DNA of 64,000 nt from Falsiroseomonas bella (GTDB lineage Bacteria; Pseudomonadota; Alphaproteobacteria; Acetobacterales; Acetobacteraceae). The position numbers and the translations under genes were made by a program. Under the pieces are notes generated by a model. It ran no database searches. It was not told where the DNA came from and saw nothing but the letters and a program-made list of their open reading frames with translations. Each line of letters starts with the position of its first letter. Positions within the stretch are counted from its first letter, which is position 1. Below, piece after piece: positions 43,192 through 51,312 of the stretch. Where the stretch lies: positions 744,001-808,000 of the forward strand of contig NZ_QGNA01000002.1 of the NCBI RefSeq assembly GCF_003173615.1. The letters run 5' to 3'.

Positions 43192-44144
43192 TGCGCGGTG
43201 ATGTTCGCGCTGCGCGCGATCTCGGCCCAGCGCGGCACCTCGCTGGCGACCATCGCCGAGTAGTCCGCGGGCGACATGCGGTTCGGCGCGGCGCCGAGCA
43301 CCGCGAGCCGCTCCACCGTGGAAGGCGTGTTGAGCCCCTCGACGAGCGCGGCGTTCACCTTCGCCGCAGCCTCGGCCGGCATCCCCGCCGGGCCGGACAG
43401 GCCGAACCAGTTGGAGGCGACCAGCGTCGGGAAGCCGAGCTCCGCGACGCTCGGCACCTGCGGCCAGCGCGCGGCGCGCTCCGCGGTGGTGACCGCGAGC
43501 AGGCGCAGCCGGTCGTTGTTGCCGATGTCGGGCACCGCCGCGATCAGCCCCTCGACATTGCCCGCGATCACGTCCGTCACCGCCGGCGCGCTGCCGCGAT
43601 AGGGCACATGCGTGATGTCCACCCCCGCCGCGCGCTTCAGCAGTTCGAGCTTCACATGGGAGGAGGTGCCGACGCCGGTGGAGCCGAAGCGCACCGCGCC
43701 CGGCTGCGCCTTCGCCCGTGCCAGCAGGTCCTGCAGGCTGTTGAAGGGGCCGGCGGCGGAGACGGCGACCGCGCTCGGCACCGCCGCGATCAGCGCGACA
43801 TGCCGGAAGTCCTTCACGCTGTCGTAGGTGATGTTGGTGTTCACCGCCGGGCCGATCGCCTGGCTCGCGATGTTCGACAGGATCAGCGTGTAGCCGTCCG
43901 GCGCACCGCGGGCGACGGCGAGGGAGCCGACCGCCCCGCCCGCGCCCGCGCGGTTCTCCACCACCACGGCCTGGCCGATGCGCTGCTCGATCTCGCGCGC
44001 GGCGAGGCGGCCGAGCAGGTCGGCGGTGCCGCCGGGCGGGAAGGGGACGACGATGGTCAGCGGCCGCGCCGGCCATGCCTGGGCGAAGGCCGGCCGCGCC
44101 AGCGGCGCAAGGGCGATGGCGGCGAGCAGGCTGCGGCGGCGCAT
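43188..44144 (-). CDS. Bug/TctC family binding protein (coupled to AhpD-like gene)
   Basis: The 318-residue precursor has the signal MRRRSLLAAIALAPLARPAFA and the Bug elements WPARPLTIVVPFPPGGTADLLGRLAAREIE, VVVENRAGAGGAVGSLAVARG, PDGYTLILSN and THVPYRGSAPAVTDVIAG. No tctAB is adjacent; the next gene is an AhpD-like protein starting within its stop codon. It is the fourth Bug receptor in the window and shares the receptor-plus-coupled-enzyme arrangement with the one at 9.4 kb. Confidence 0.9.
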   Translation of the reverse strand: MRRRSLLAAIALAPLARPAFAQAWPARPLTIVVPFPPGGTADLLGRLAAREIEQRIGQAVVVENRAGAGGAVGSLAVARGAPDGYTLILSNIASQAIGPAVNTNITYDSVKDFRHVALIAAVPSAVAVSAAGPFNSLQDLLARAKAQPGAVRFGSTGVGTSSHVKLELLKRAAGVDITHVPYRGSAPAVTDVIAGNVEGLIAAVPDIGNNDRLRLLAVTTAERAARWPQVPSVAELGFPTLVASNWFGLSGPAGMPAEAAAKVNAALVEGLNTPSTVERLAVLGAAPNRMSPADYSAMVASEVPRWAEIARSANITAQ

Positions 44145-44361
44145 GGCGGAATCCCTCCCTGGTTCGGGCGCAGCCTGCCCAAGCCCGGCCGGCCGGTCCA
44201 GCCCGGGGCAGGGCAGGCGGGGCGTGGCTTTCCCCGACCGTCGTCCTTGAGGGATGATTCACCCCCATTCAGCCAGAATGAGAGCAATCGCTCCCCTTTT
44301 CCCGTTGATCGGGACAAGAGTTTTCGGCATCTTGCTGCCGCAGAGGGATGGCTTCGCTGCG

Positions 44362-44874
44362 ATGACCTATATCCGCCCGCGCACCGCGCTCGAGACGATG
44401 CTGGCCGAGATCGCGCAGGCCGCGCGGCGGCCCCTGCCCGACAGGGACAAGGCGGTGGCCGAGGCCATCGGCGCCTTCGTCACCCGCGCGGACCTGCTGG
44501 ACGGCCGCGACTGCCCCTGCTGCCCGGACCGCTATGTCCGCCACCTGCTGCACAGCGATCCTGACGGCGGCTACGCGGTGGTCGCGCTGGTCTGGCGCCC
44601 CGGGCAGATGTCGCCCGTGCATGCCCACCGCACCTGGTGCGCCTTCGGGGTCCACAGCGGCGTGCTGACGGAGAGCTACTACACACCCGGCAACCCGCCG
44701 GTGCCGAGTGCCACGAAGCTGCTGGCGCCGGGGGCCACGAATCACGGCCCCGCCGATCCGCTTCTGATCCATCGCCTTGCCAATCTCGGCTGCGGCAAGG
44801 CCCTGTCCGTGCACTGCTACGGCGTCGGCTATGACCGCTTTGGCGACAGCGTGAACGAGGTCTTCGCCGCCTGA
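44362..44874 (+). CDS. Cysteine dioxygenase-type cupin
   Basis: The 170-aa cupin has the cysteine dioxygenase iron ligands SPVHAHRTWCAFGV (His87, His89; Cys93 at the position that crosslinks to Tyr in CDO), LIHRLANLG (His137) and SVHCYGVGYDR (His151, Tyr153). The enzyme oxidises thiols such as cysteine or 3-mercaptopropionate to sulfinates with O2 and Fe(II). A longer in-frame start 108 bases upstream exists; I chose ATG 44362, which gives the family N terminus. The substrate thiol is inferred from family. Confidence 0.85.
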   Translation: MTYIRPRTALETMLAEIAQAARRPLPDRDKAVAEAIGAFVTRADLLDGRDCPCCPDRYVRHLLHSDPDGGYAVVALVWRPGQMSPVHAHRTWCAFGVHSGVLTESYYTPGNPPVPSATKLLAPGATNHGPADPLLIHRLANLGCGKALSVHCYGVGYDRFGDSVNEVFAA

Positions 44875-44914
44875 GCGGTTCGCGTCGGAGCGCCGGGCGG
44901 CTACATCCGGCGGC

Positions 44915-45814
44915 GTGGTCCCTTCGCGAAACACCCTGATCGGCCTGGGCTTCGGCCTGGCGGCCGCATTCGCCTGGGGCGCGCAGGCCGTGGTTATGCG
45001 CAGCGGCACCCTGGCCGGCTACTCCCCGCTCGACCTCGCCAGCCTCCGCTACCTCGCGGCCGGGCTCGTGCTGGCGCCCTTCGCCTGGCGCGCCCGGCAC
45101 GAACTGGCCCGCATCGGCCTGCCGCGGCTGCTGGCGCTGGCGGCGACGGGTGGGGCGGGGAATGCGCTGCTGTTCGGCTGGGGGCTCGTGCACGCGCCGG
45201 CCAGCCATGGCGGCACCGTGGCGCCGATCACTGCCGCGGTGATGGGCGCGGTGCTGGGCATTCCGCTGCTGCGGGAATGGCCGACTCGCGGGCGGATGCT
45301 GGCGATCGGCGTGCTTGTGGCCGGCGTGCTGCTGATCGGCAGGGACGGCGTGGCCGGCGCGCATCCCGGCGCGTGGCGGGGCGACCTGATCCTGGTGGCG
45401 GCCGGCACGGTCTGGGCGGCCTTCACGCTGCTGCTGCGCCGCTGGCAGGTGCCTGCGCTGGCGGGGAACGCCGCGCTCTGCGGCCTCTCGGCGCTGATCC
45501 TGCTGCCGCCCTGGCTGGCGCTGGGCGGCGGCGCGGTGCCGAACCTGCCGTTGGAGATGGCGCTGCTGCAGATGGCGGCGCAGGGCCTGATCGCGTCGGC
45601 GCTGGCGACGACGCTCTATGCGCGGGCGGGCGAGCTCATGGGCGCGACGCGCACCGCCTGCCTCACCGCACTGGTTCCGGTGATGGCGGTTATCCTGTCC
45701 GTGCTGGTGCTGCGGGAGCCGCTGGGCGCGGCGAAGCTGGCCGGGGTGGTGATGGCCGTGGGCGCGATGCTGGTGGCCGTGCTGTTCACCGGCCGCCGAC
45801 AGGCGCCGCGCTGA
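44915..45814 (+). CDS. EamA/DMT superfamily transporter
   Basis: The 299-residue membrane protein (GTG start) has ten predicted helices in two EamA repeats, with LGFGLAAAFAWGAQAVVMRSG, GIPLLREWPTRGRML and VLREPLGAAKLAGVVM. It follows the cysteine-dioxygenase-type gene by 40 bp and may export a product such as a sulfinate or taurine-type compound; that is inference only. It converges on the small YdcH-like gene with no gap. Confidence 0.87.
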   Translation: MVPSRNTLIGLGFGLAAAFAWGAQAVVMRSGTLAGYSPLDLASLRYLAAGLVLAPFAWRARHELARIGLPRLLALAATGGAGNALLFGWGLVHAPASHGGTVAPITAAVMGAVLGIPLLREWPTRGRMLAIGVLVAGVLLIGRDGVAGAHPGAWRGDLILVAAGTVWAAFTLLLRRWQVPALAGNAALCGLSALILLPPWLALGGGAVPNLPLEMALLQMAAQGLIASALATTLYARAGELMGATRTACLTALVPVMAVILSVLVLREPLGAAKLAGVVMAVGAMLVAVLFTGRRQAPR

Positions 45815-46033
45815 TCACTTGGCGCCGATGCCCTGCCTTGCCCAGGCGGGCGTGCCGGAGCCGGTCAGCGCAGCCAGCCGGTCGCGTGCCAGCATGCGTT
45901 CACGCATCAGCCGCCGGACCACCAACTCGTCCGGCGCCGGGCGGGATTGCTCGGCGGCGATCATGCGGTCGAGATCGGCCTGCTGCTCGGTCAGGCGCCC
46001 GATCAGGCGCGAGCCGGGTAGGGCTCCGTCCAT
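45815..46033 (-). CDS. YdcH/DUF465-like small protein (72 aa)
   Basis: The 72-residue protein has a helical-hairpin pattern LIGRLTEQQADLDRMIAAEQSRPAPDELVVRRLMRERMLARDRLAAL that matches YdcH/DUF465, in which LKxxHxxLDxxI precedes P-x-x-D-xxxxxLKKxKLxLKDxI. Such proteins are small cytosolic coiled coils of unknown role. I took ATG 46033 over a longer upstream start because the longer N terminus is low-complexity. Its stop abuts the EamA gene's stop. Confidence 0.7.
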   Translation of the reverse strand: MDGALPGSRLIGRLTEQQADLDRMIAAEQSRPAPDELVVRRLMRERMLARDRLAALTGSGTPAWARQGIGAK

Positions 46034-46353
46034 GTCGCCTCCACTTCCCGCCCGCGAGGCGGACTGCTCCCCAGGGTTGTGCCCGGCGGTCGCCGCCGCG
46101 ACCGAAATCCGGGTTGCCCCCCTTATCCACACAATCCTACAGGCCGAGTCGCGGTTCAAGTCCAATCGCTGATTGTATCCACCTCCGAGTCGTCAATTTC
46201 ACAAATTCGCACCTCGGTCAGCCAACCGCCCGTCTTTGCTGCATTTCGTAGCCCTGGTCCCGGGCTGGTATGCAATGCGCTGACGTTCGGGGTTGACAAA
46301 CCGGACGCGGTTCATTCTGCACGCGATGGTTGTGTGGATGAAAGCCGCCCGGA
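46034..46353. other. Gene-free gap with AT-rich patch
   Basis: This 320-bp stretch has no convincing gene. The part 46130-46260 is noticeably less GC-rich than the surroundings and contains, on the minus strand, TACAAT (46172-46177) and TTGACG (46191-46196), a strong-looking pair but with only 13 bases between them, upstream of the YdcH-like gene. On the plus strand TTGACA (46293-46298) has no -10 at a proper distance. It is probably regulatory DNA. Confidence 0.4.
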
Positions 46354-47043
46354 TCAGCCCGTTGCCACCGGGAGGGGCGGCTTCTCCACCATCACCTCGA
46401 CGCCCTTCACGCCCGGGATTGTCTCGGCCAGGACGCGCAGCGCGCGCTTCACCTCATCGTTGCGGCAATAGCCGCGGAAGGAGACCACCCCGTCCGTGAC
46501 CTCGGGGTAGATGAAGAAGGCGTCCACCCAGGGCTGCCCTCGCATCGCTTCCCCGAGCTGGCGGCGGATGCGCTCGTCCGGCGCGTCCTCGGCCAGGCTG
46601 CCCTCCGGCGCCATCAGCGCGCGGATCAGGTCGGCACGCGCGACGACGCCGACGAGCCGGCCGTCCCGTACGACGGGCACGCGCCGGATGCCGCGCTCCT
46701 CGAGGGCCTGGGCGATGACGCCGATCGGCGTGTCCTCCGTGGCGGTGACCAGGCCGGTGGTCATCACGTCGCGCGCCGTCTGGCCATGGGTGCGGGCGTA
46801 GCGCGCGGCCTGGCGGCCCGCCGGCGTGAAGAACTCAACCAGCCAGCTTCGCGGCGCGTCCTCCGGCGCGGCGAGGCGTCGGATCAGGTCGCTCTCGGTT
46901 ACCATGCCGAGCAGCCGCCCATCCGCATCGACCACCGGTGCGCCCGAAATGCCGCGTTCCGCGAGGATGCGGGCCACGAGGGGCAGCGGCGTGTCCGGCG
47001 GCAGCGTGATCGGGTCGCGGGTCATCAGGTCTCGGGCGCGCAT
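46354..47043 (-). CDS. Tandem CBS plus BON domain protein
   Basis: The 229-residue protein has two CBS motifs (about 1-60, with ARILAERGISGAPVVDADGRLLGMVTESDL, and about 85-145, with IAQALEERGIRRVPVVRDGRLVGVVARADL) and a BON domain (about 155-222, with VSFRGYCRNDEVKRALRVL). CBS pairs bind adenosine nucleotides and BON domains bind lipids or proteins, so a regulatory role at the membrane is likely. GGAGG precedes the second ATG (47043) by about 6 bases, whereas the first ATG overlaps it, so I set the start there. Confidence 0.9.
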   Translation of the reverse strand: MRARDLMTRDPITLPPDTPLPLVARILAERGISGAPVVDADGRLLGMVTESDLIRRLAAPEDAPRSWLVEFFTPAGRQAARYARTHGQTARDVMTTGLVTATEDTPIGVIAQALEERGIRRVPVVRDGRLVGVVARADLIRALMAPEGSLAEDAPDERIRRQLGEAMRGQPWVDAFFIYPEVTDGVVSFRGYCRNDEVKRALRVLAETIPGVKGVEVMVEKPPLPVATG

Positions 47044-47141
47044 CGCCATCCTCCTCGGTCTGGTTATGTATCGAGATGGCGAAGTTCTCCCCGCTTCGCA
47101 AGAACGCGGGAAGGGGCGGCTGCTTTTGCGTGCATTGTCGC

Positions 47142-47170
47142 ATTAAGGGTAATTTGCTCTTGCATTGTAA
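47142..47170 (-). promoter_or_regulatory. Candidate sigma-70-type promoter of the CBS-BON gene
   Basis: On the minus strand TTACAA (47165-47170) and CTTAAT (47142-47147) are separated by exactly 17 bases, each matching four of six consensus positions, in an unusually AT-rich 100-bp stretch. Transcription would begin about 90 bases upstream of the CBS-BON ATG. The same AT-rich region also lies upstream of the PilZ gene on the other strand. Confidence 0.4.
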
Positions 47171-47229
47171 TTATTTCTGCTGCAGTGTGCGCCCATGTCG
47201 CCGATCCCCGGATCGCCCGGATGCCCCAT

Positions 47230-47685
47230 ATGACACTAGGCCTGGAGCGTCGCCGCCAGCAGCGCAGCAGCGTCCTCAAGCGCGCCCAGCTCGCTTGCGG
47301 CGCGGCGCTCTATGACTGCTTCATCCTCGACAGCTCCGAGGCTGGCGTCCGCGTGCAGATGTCGGCACCCGTCGCCTTGCCCGAGCGGCTGGTCCTGCGG
47401 CTGGAGGGCGGGATCAGCATCCCGGCCGTCCATCGCTGGAGCCGCGGATCCGATGCCGGGCTGGAGTTCACGCCGGACAGCGCCACCGGGCGCGGGCCGA
47501 TCGCCGAGCGCATCTGGTCCGTCCATGAGATGCTGCAGGAAGGCCGCACCGACGCGGCACTCCGCCAGCTGCGGACGGCTGCCTTCTTCGCCGATCCCGC
47601 CTTGGAGCAGGCGCTGGAGGATGTCGAGGCGGCGCGGGCGCGCCTGGCCGGCGCACTCCGCGCCGCCGCCATCGCGGCAAGCTGA
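47230..47685 (+). CDS. PilZ-domain protein
   Basis: The 151-aa protein has a PilZ domain: ERRRQQRSSVLKRAQLA (the RxxxR c-di-GMP motif) then DCFILDSSEAGVRVQMSAPV (D/NxSxxG motif) and LVLRLEGGISIPAVHRWSRGSDAGLEF. It would bind cyclic di-GMP and so couple second messenger to motility or exopolysaccharide; targets are unknown. The rest is an Ala-rich helix. ATG 47230 was preferred over 47221 because GGA lies about 9 bases before it. It converges on the thioesterase gene 6 bp away. Confidence 0.85.
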   Translation: MTLGLERRRQQRSSVLKRAQLACGAALYDCFILDSSEAGVRVQMSAPVALPERLVLRLEGGISIPAVHRWSRGSDAGLEFTPDSATGRGPIAERIWSVHEMLQEGRTDAALRQLRTAAFFADPALEQALEDVEAARARLAGALRAAAIAAS

Positions 47686-47691
47686 GCCGGA

Positions 47692-48111
47692 CTACACGCC
47701 GCGCCGGGCGGCCGCCCAGCTCGTCGTCACATGCGCGCAGGGCGCGGCCTCGCCCTCCGAGCGCAGCATCACCTCGCCATAGGACAGGGTGCGGCCCTTC
47801 CGGATCACCCGGGCCTCCGCGATCACCGCGCGCGGCGCCGGCGGGCGCAGGAAGGTGATGGCGAGGTTCGCGGTCAGGCTCTCGTCCTTCCCGCCGGTCA
47901 GCGAGAGCAGCGCCACCCACATCGCCACATCTGCCAGCCCCATCAGCGCGGGGCCGGAAACCGTGCCGCCCGGGCGCAGCAGGTCCTCGCGATGCGGCAA
48001 GCGGAGCGTCGCCTCCCCATCCGCGAAGCCGAGCACCTCCACGCCCCAGGCGCCGGCGAGCGGCACGCCTTCGCGCACCAGCGCCTGCATCTCCGCAACC
48101 GTCAGGCTCAT
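47692..48111 (-). CDS. PaaI-like thioesterase
   Basis: The 139-residue hot-dog protein has the pattern LLRPGGTVSGPALMGLADVAMWVALL, with an Asp in the helix at the catalytic position, and LTANLAITFLRPP. PaaI-type enzymes hydrolyse acyl-CoA thioesters. Its ATG overlaps the hutI stop (ATGA), so it is translated from the end of the hut operon. It is not part of the known histidine pathway; a role in handling an acyl-CoA side product is conceivable but unproven. Confidence 0.85.
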   Translation of the reverse strand: MSLTVAEMQALVREGVPLAGAWGVEVLGFADGEATLRLPHREDLLRPGGTVSGPALMGLADVAMWVALLSLTGGKDESLTANLAITFLRPPAPRAVIAEARVIRKGRTLSYGEVMLRSEGEAAPCAHVTTSWAAARRGV

Positions 48112-49304
48112 GCGCCGGCGACCACCCGGCCGACACAGGCATTCCGGCCGATCCAGTAGCAGAGCTCCGCGGGGCGGGAGATGGCGTAGAGCGCCAGGTC
48201 GCAGCGCTGGCCAGGGGCGAGCGTGCCGCGATCGGTGAGCCCCAGCGCCGCCGCGGCGTTCACCGTGACGCCGCGCAGCGCCTCAACGACCGTCAGGCGG
48301 AACAGGGTGCAGCCCAGGTTGAGCATCAGCAGCAGCGACAGCGCCGGCGAGGAGCCGGGGTTGAGATCGGTCGCCAGGGCGATCCTGAGGCCGGCGGCGC
48401 GCATCGCGGCGATGTCGGGCAGGTGCGTCTCGCGGATGAAGTAGTAGGCGCCCGGCAGCAGCACGCCGACCGTGCAGGCCCTCGCCATGGCCGCGATGCC
48501 GTCGGCGTTCGCATACTCGATGTGGTCGGCCGAGAGCGCGCCGTAGCGCGCCGCCAGTGCCGCGCCTTCGTCGTCGCGCAGCTGGTCGGCATGCAGTTTC
48601 ACCGGCAGCCCCGCACGTCGCGCCGCGTCGAAGACCCAGGCGGTCTCCTCCGGCGTGAAGCCGATGGCGCTGTCGGTGAAGGCATCCACCGCATCGGCCA
48701 GGCCCTCGGCCGCGATGGCGGGTATGATCGCGTCCGCAACGTGACGCGCGTAGTCCGCGCGGCGGCCGGCATATTCCGGCGGGATCGCATGAGCGGCGAG
48801 GCAGGCGGTGACGAGCGAGACATCGCGGGCCGCGCCGACCCGCCGCGCCGCCCGCAGCATCCGCGCCTCCGTCTCGAGGTCGAGCCCGTAGCCCGACTTC
48901 ACCTCGATGGTCGTGACCCCTTCGGCCAGCAGCGCATCCAGACGGGGCAGGGCGGCGGCGACCAGCGCATCCTCGCTCGCCTCTCGCGTCGCGCGCACGG
49001 TGGAGAGGATGCCGCCGCCGGCCTTGGCGATGGCCTCGTAGCTCGCGCCTTCCAGCCGCATCTCGAATTCGCGGGCGCGGTCGCCGGCGAAGACGAGGTG
49101 CGTGTGGCAATCGACCAGCCCCGGCAGGATCCATGCGCCGTCGCAGCGCGTGGTCTCGGCGGCGCCGGCCGGCAGGTCGGCGCGCTTTCCGACCCAGGCG
49201 ATGCGGCCGTCCTTCGCGGCGACCGCGCCATCCTCGATCACGCCGAGGCCATTGCCCTGCATCGTGCAGAGATGGGCGTCGGTCCAGACCCGGTCGAAGC
49301 TCAT
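48108..49304 (-). CDS. hutI: Imidazolonepropionase HutI
   Basis: The 398-residue amidohydrolase has the metal motif VDCHTHLVFAG, the HutI loop EVKSGYGLDLETEARML, KLHADQLRDDEGAALAARYGALSADHIEY and LATDLNPGSSPALSLLLMLNLGCTLF. It hydrolyses 4-imidazolone-5-propanoate to N-formimidoyl-L-glutamate, the third step of histidine degradation. It sits in a 4-nt-overlapping chain with a GNAT gene before it and a thioesterase after it. Assignment is secure. Confidence 0.96.
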   Translation of the reverse strand: MSFDRVWTDAHLCTMQGNGLGVIEDGAVAAKDGRIAWVGKRADLPAGAAETTRCDGAWILPGLVDCHTHLVFAGDRAREFEMRLEGASYEAIAKAGGGILSTVRATREASEDALVAAALPRLDALLAEGVTTIEVKSGYGLDLETEARMLRAARRVGAARDVSLVTACLAAHAIPPEYAGRRADYARHVADAIIPAIAAEGLADAVDAFTDSAIGFTPEETAWVFDAARRAGLPVKLHADQLRDDEGAALAARYGALSADHIEYANADGIAAMARACTVGVLLPGAYYFIRETHLPDIAAMRAAGLRIALATDLNPGSSPALSLLLMLNLGCTLFRLTVVEALRGVTVNAAAALGLTDRGTLAPGQRCDLALYAISRPAELCYWIGRNACVGRVVAGA

Positions 49305-49810
49305 CGCTGGTCCCCTGTCGCGCCGCGCAGGCGGCTCCAATCGGGCCGGAGCACGGACATCATCACCTCGTCGCGGTAGGCGCCGTGGAAGAAAGCGCTG
49401 CCGCGCATCACGCCCTCCTCCACGAAGCCCGCCGACGCATAGGCGCGCCGGGCCCGGACGTTCTCGGGATAGACGCCGAGCCACAGCCGGTGCACCGCGG
49501 TCTGCCCGAACACCGCGTCCATCACCGCGCGCAGCAGCGCCGCCCCGTCGCCGCGGCCGGCCTCGCCGACCACGATGCGCTTCAGCAGCGTCGCGTGCTC
49601 GGGCGAGGCCCAGTCGCGCAGGATCGCGAAACCGACGGGGGCATCTCCGCGCCGCGCGATGAAATACGCGTGCCGCCCATCCGCCATCGCGGCAAGGTGC
49701 CGCTCTTCAGTCCATTGGCCGACGAGCTGCGCATAGGCCGGGATGCGCTCGGTCTGCATGACGTAGGCGAGGTCGTCCGCATGCGCCCTCGCCAGGGCCA
49801 GGCCATTCAC
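49301..49810 (-). CDS. GNAT N-acetyltransferase embedded in the hut chain
   Basis: The 169-aa acetyltransferase has the acetyl-CoA loop [17 protein letters not shown] and a RimJ-like end [17 protein letters not shown]. It starts at GTG overlapping the hutH stop (GTGA) and its own stop overlaps the hutI ATG (ATGA). It is therefore translated between histidine ammonia-lyase and imidazolonepropionase. The substrate is unknown; acetylation of an amine in the pathway or of a pathway enzyme are both possible. Confidence 0.83.
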   Translation of the reverse strand: MNGLALARAHADDLAYVMQTERIPAYAQLVGQWTEERHLAAMADGRHAYFIARRGDAPVGFAILRDWASPEHATLLKRIVVGEAGRGDGAALLRAVMDAVFGQTAVHRLWLGVYPENVRARRAYASAGFVEEGVMRGSAFFHGAYRDEVMMSVLRPDWSRLRGATGDQR

Positions 49811-51312
49811 GCCGGCAGGTCCACCAGACGGGCGAAGGCACCGTGCTCGACCAGGCGCTTCGCGGCCTCGATGTCCGGCGCCATGGTGCGGTCCTCGTCC
49901 CAGCGCGCCGCGACGGCGCGCAGCGCGGCATGCGCCTCCTCCAGCGGCGGCGAACTGCGCAGCGGGCGGTGGAACTCCACGCCCTGCGCCGCGGCCAGCA
50001 GCTCGATGCCGAGGATCACGGCGAGGTTCTCCGCCATGGTGGCCAGGCGCAGCGCGGCGCCGGTCGCCATGCTGACATGGTCTTCCTGGTTGGCGCTGGT
50101 CGGCAGGCTGTCCACGCTGCGTGGCGTGGCGAGCGCACGGTTCTCCGCCACCAGCGCGGCCGCTGTGACCTGCGCGATCATGAAGCCGGAATTCACGCCG
50201 GAATCCGCGACGAGGAAGGCAGGCAGGCCGGAATTCAGGGCAGGATCGGTCAGCAGCGCGAGCCGCCTTTCGCTGATCGCGCCGAGCTCGGCCAGGGCGA
50301 GGGCGATGGTGTCGGCTGCGAAGGCGACGGGCTCGGCGTGGAAATTGCCGCCCGAGAGCACCTCGCCCTCGCCGACGACCAGCGGATTGTCGGTGACGGC
50401 ATTGGCTTCGCGCAGCAGGGTCGCGGCGGCGTTGCGCAGCAGGTCGAGGCAGGCGCCGGCGACCTGCGGCTGGCAGCGCAGCGAATAGGGATCCTGCACG
50501 CGCGGATCGTCCACCCGATGGCTGTCGCGGATGGCACTGCCGGCGAGCAGCGCGCGCAGCGCGGCGGCACAGGCGATCTGGCCGGGCTGGCCGCGCAGCT
50601 CGTGGATGCGCGGATCGAAGGGCGTGTCGGAGCCGCGCGCCGCATCCACGCTCATCGCGCCGGCGACGAGCGCCGTCTTCAGCAGATCCTCCGCCGCGAA
50701 CAGCCCGGTGAGCGCGATCGCCGTGCTGACCTGCGTGCCGTTGAGCAGCGCAAGCCCTTCCTTCGGCGCGAGATCGAGCGGCGCGAGCCCGGAAGCGGTG
50801 AGCGCCTCCGCCCCTCCGACCAGGCGCCCGCCGAGGAAGGCCTCGCCTTCGCCGATCAGCACGAGCGACAGATGCGCGAGCGGCGCGAGATCGCCCGAAG
50901 CGCCGACGGAACCCTTCGACGGGATGGCGGGCAGCACATCCTTCGCCAGCAGCGCGAGCAGCGCGTCCACCACCTCGGGCCGCACGCCGGATGCGCCGCG
51001 CGCCAGCGACATCGCCTTCAGCGCCAGGATCAGCCGCACCACCGGCGCCGGCAGGAACGGCCCGGTCCCGGCCGCATGGCTGCGCAGCAGGTTGAGCTGG
51101 AGCTGCGCGAGCCTGTCTGGCGGAATGCGCGTGGAGGCGAGCTTGCCGAAGCCCGTATTCACGCCATAGAGCGCCACGCCCGTCGCCAGCCGCCGCGCGA
51201 GCCCGTCGGCACTGTCGCGCACGACGCCGCGCCAGGCGGGATCGAGCGCGAGTGCGCCGCCGTCCAGGATGTCGCGGAGGTCGTGCAGTTTGGCGGCGCC
51301 GGGGGTGATCAT
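49807..51312 (-). CDS. hutH: Histidine ammonia-lyase HutH
   Basis: The 501-residue lyase has the Ala-Ser-Gly triad (138-140, in [17 protein letters not shown]) that self-cyclises to the MIO cofactor, plus the typical YGVNTGFG near residue 49 and [11 protein letters not shown]. It deaminates L-histidine to urocanate. Length matches characterised HutH. Its ATG overlaps the hutU stop (ATGA). Confidence 0.97.
   Translation of the reverse strand: MITPGAAKLHDLRDILDGGALALDPAWRGVVRDSADGLARRLATGVALYGVNTGFGKLASTRIPPDRLAQLQLNLLRSHAAGTGPFLPAPVVRLILALKAMSLARGASGVRPEVVDALLALLAKDVLPAIPSKGSVGASGDLAPLAHLSLVLIGEGEAFLGGRLVGGAEALTASGLAPLDLAPKEGLALLNGTQVSTAIALTGLFAAEDLLKTALVAGAMSVDAARGSDTPFDPRIHELRGQPGQIACAAALRALLAGSAIRDSHRVDDPRVQDPYSLRCQPQVAGACLDLLRNAAATLLREANAVTDNPLVVGEGEVLSGGNFHAEPVAFAADTIALALAELGAISERRLALLTDPALNSGLPAFLVADSGVNSGFMIAQVTAAALVAENRALATPRSVDSLPTSANQEDHVSMATGAALRLATMAENLAVILGIELLAAAQGVEFHRPLRSSPPLEEAHAALRAVAARWDEDRTMAPDIEAAKRLVEHGAFARLVDLPA

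Noticed and set aside
46293-46298. TTGACA promoter-like box on the plus strand
   Set aside because: No -10 box lies at 15-19 bases, and no plus-strand gene begins downstream at a sensible distance.
46079-46471. Open frame overlapping the CBS-BON gene
   Set aside because: It starts in the AT-rich gap, overlaps the CBS-BON gene on the opposite strand, and shows no family pattern.
48108-49484. Extended N terminus for HutI
   Set aside because: The extra residues belong to the overlapping GNAT gene in another frame; ATG 49304 gives the family N terminus and a 4-nt overlap.
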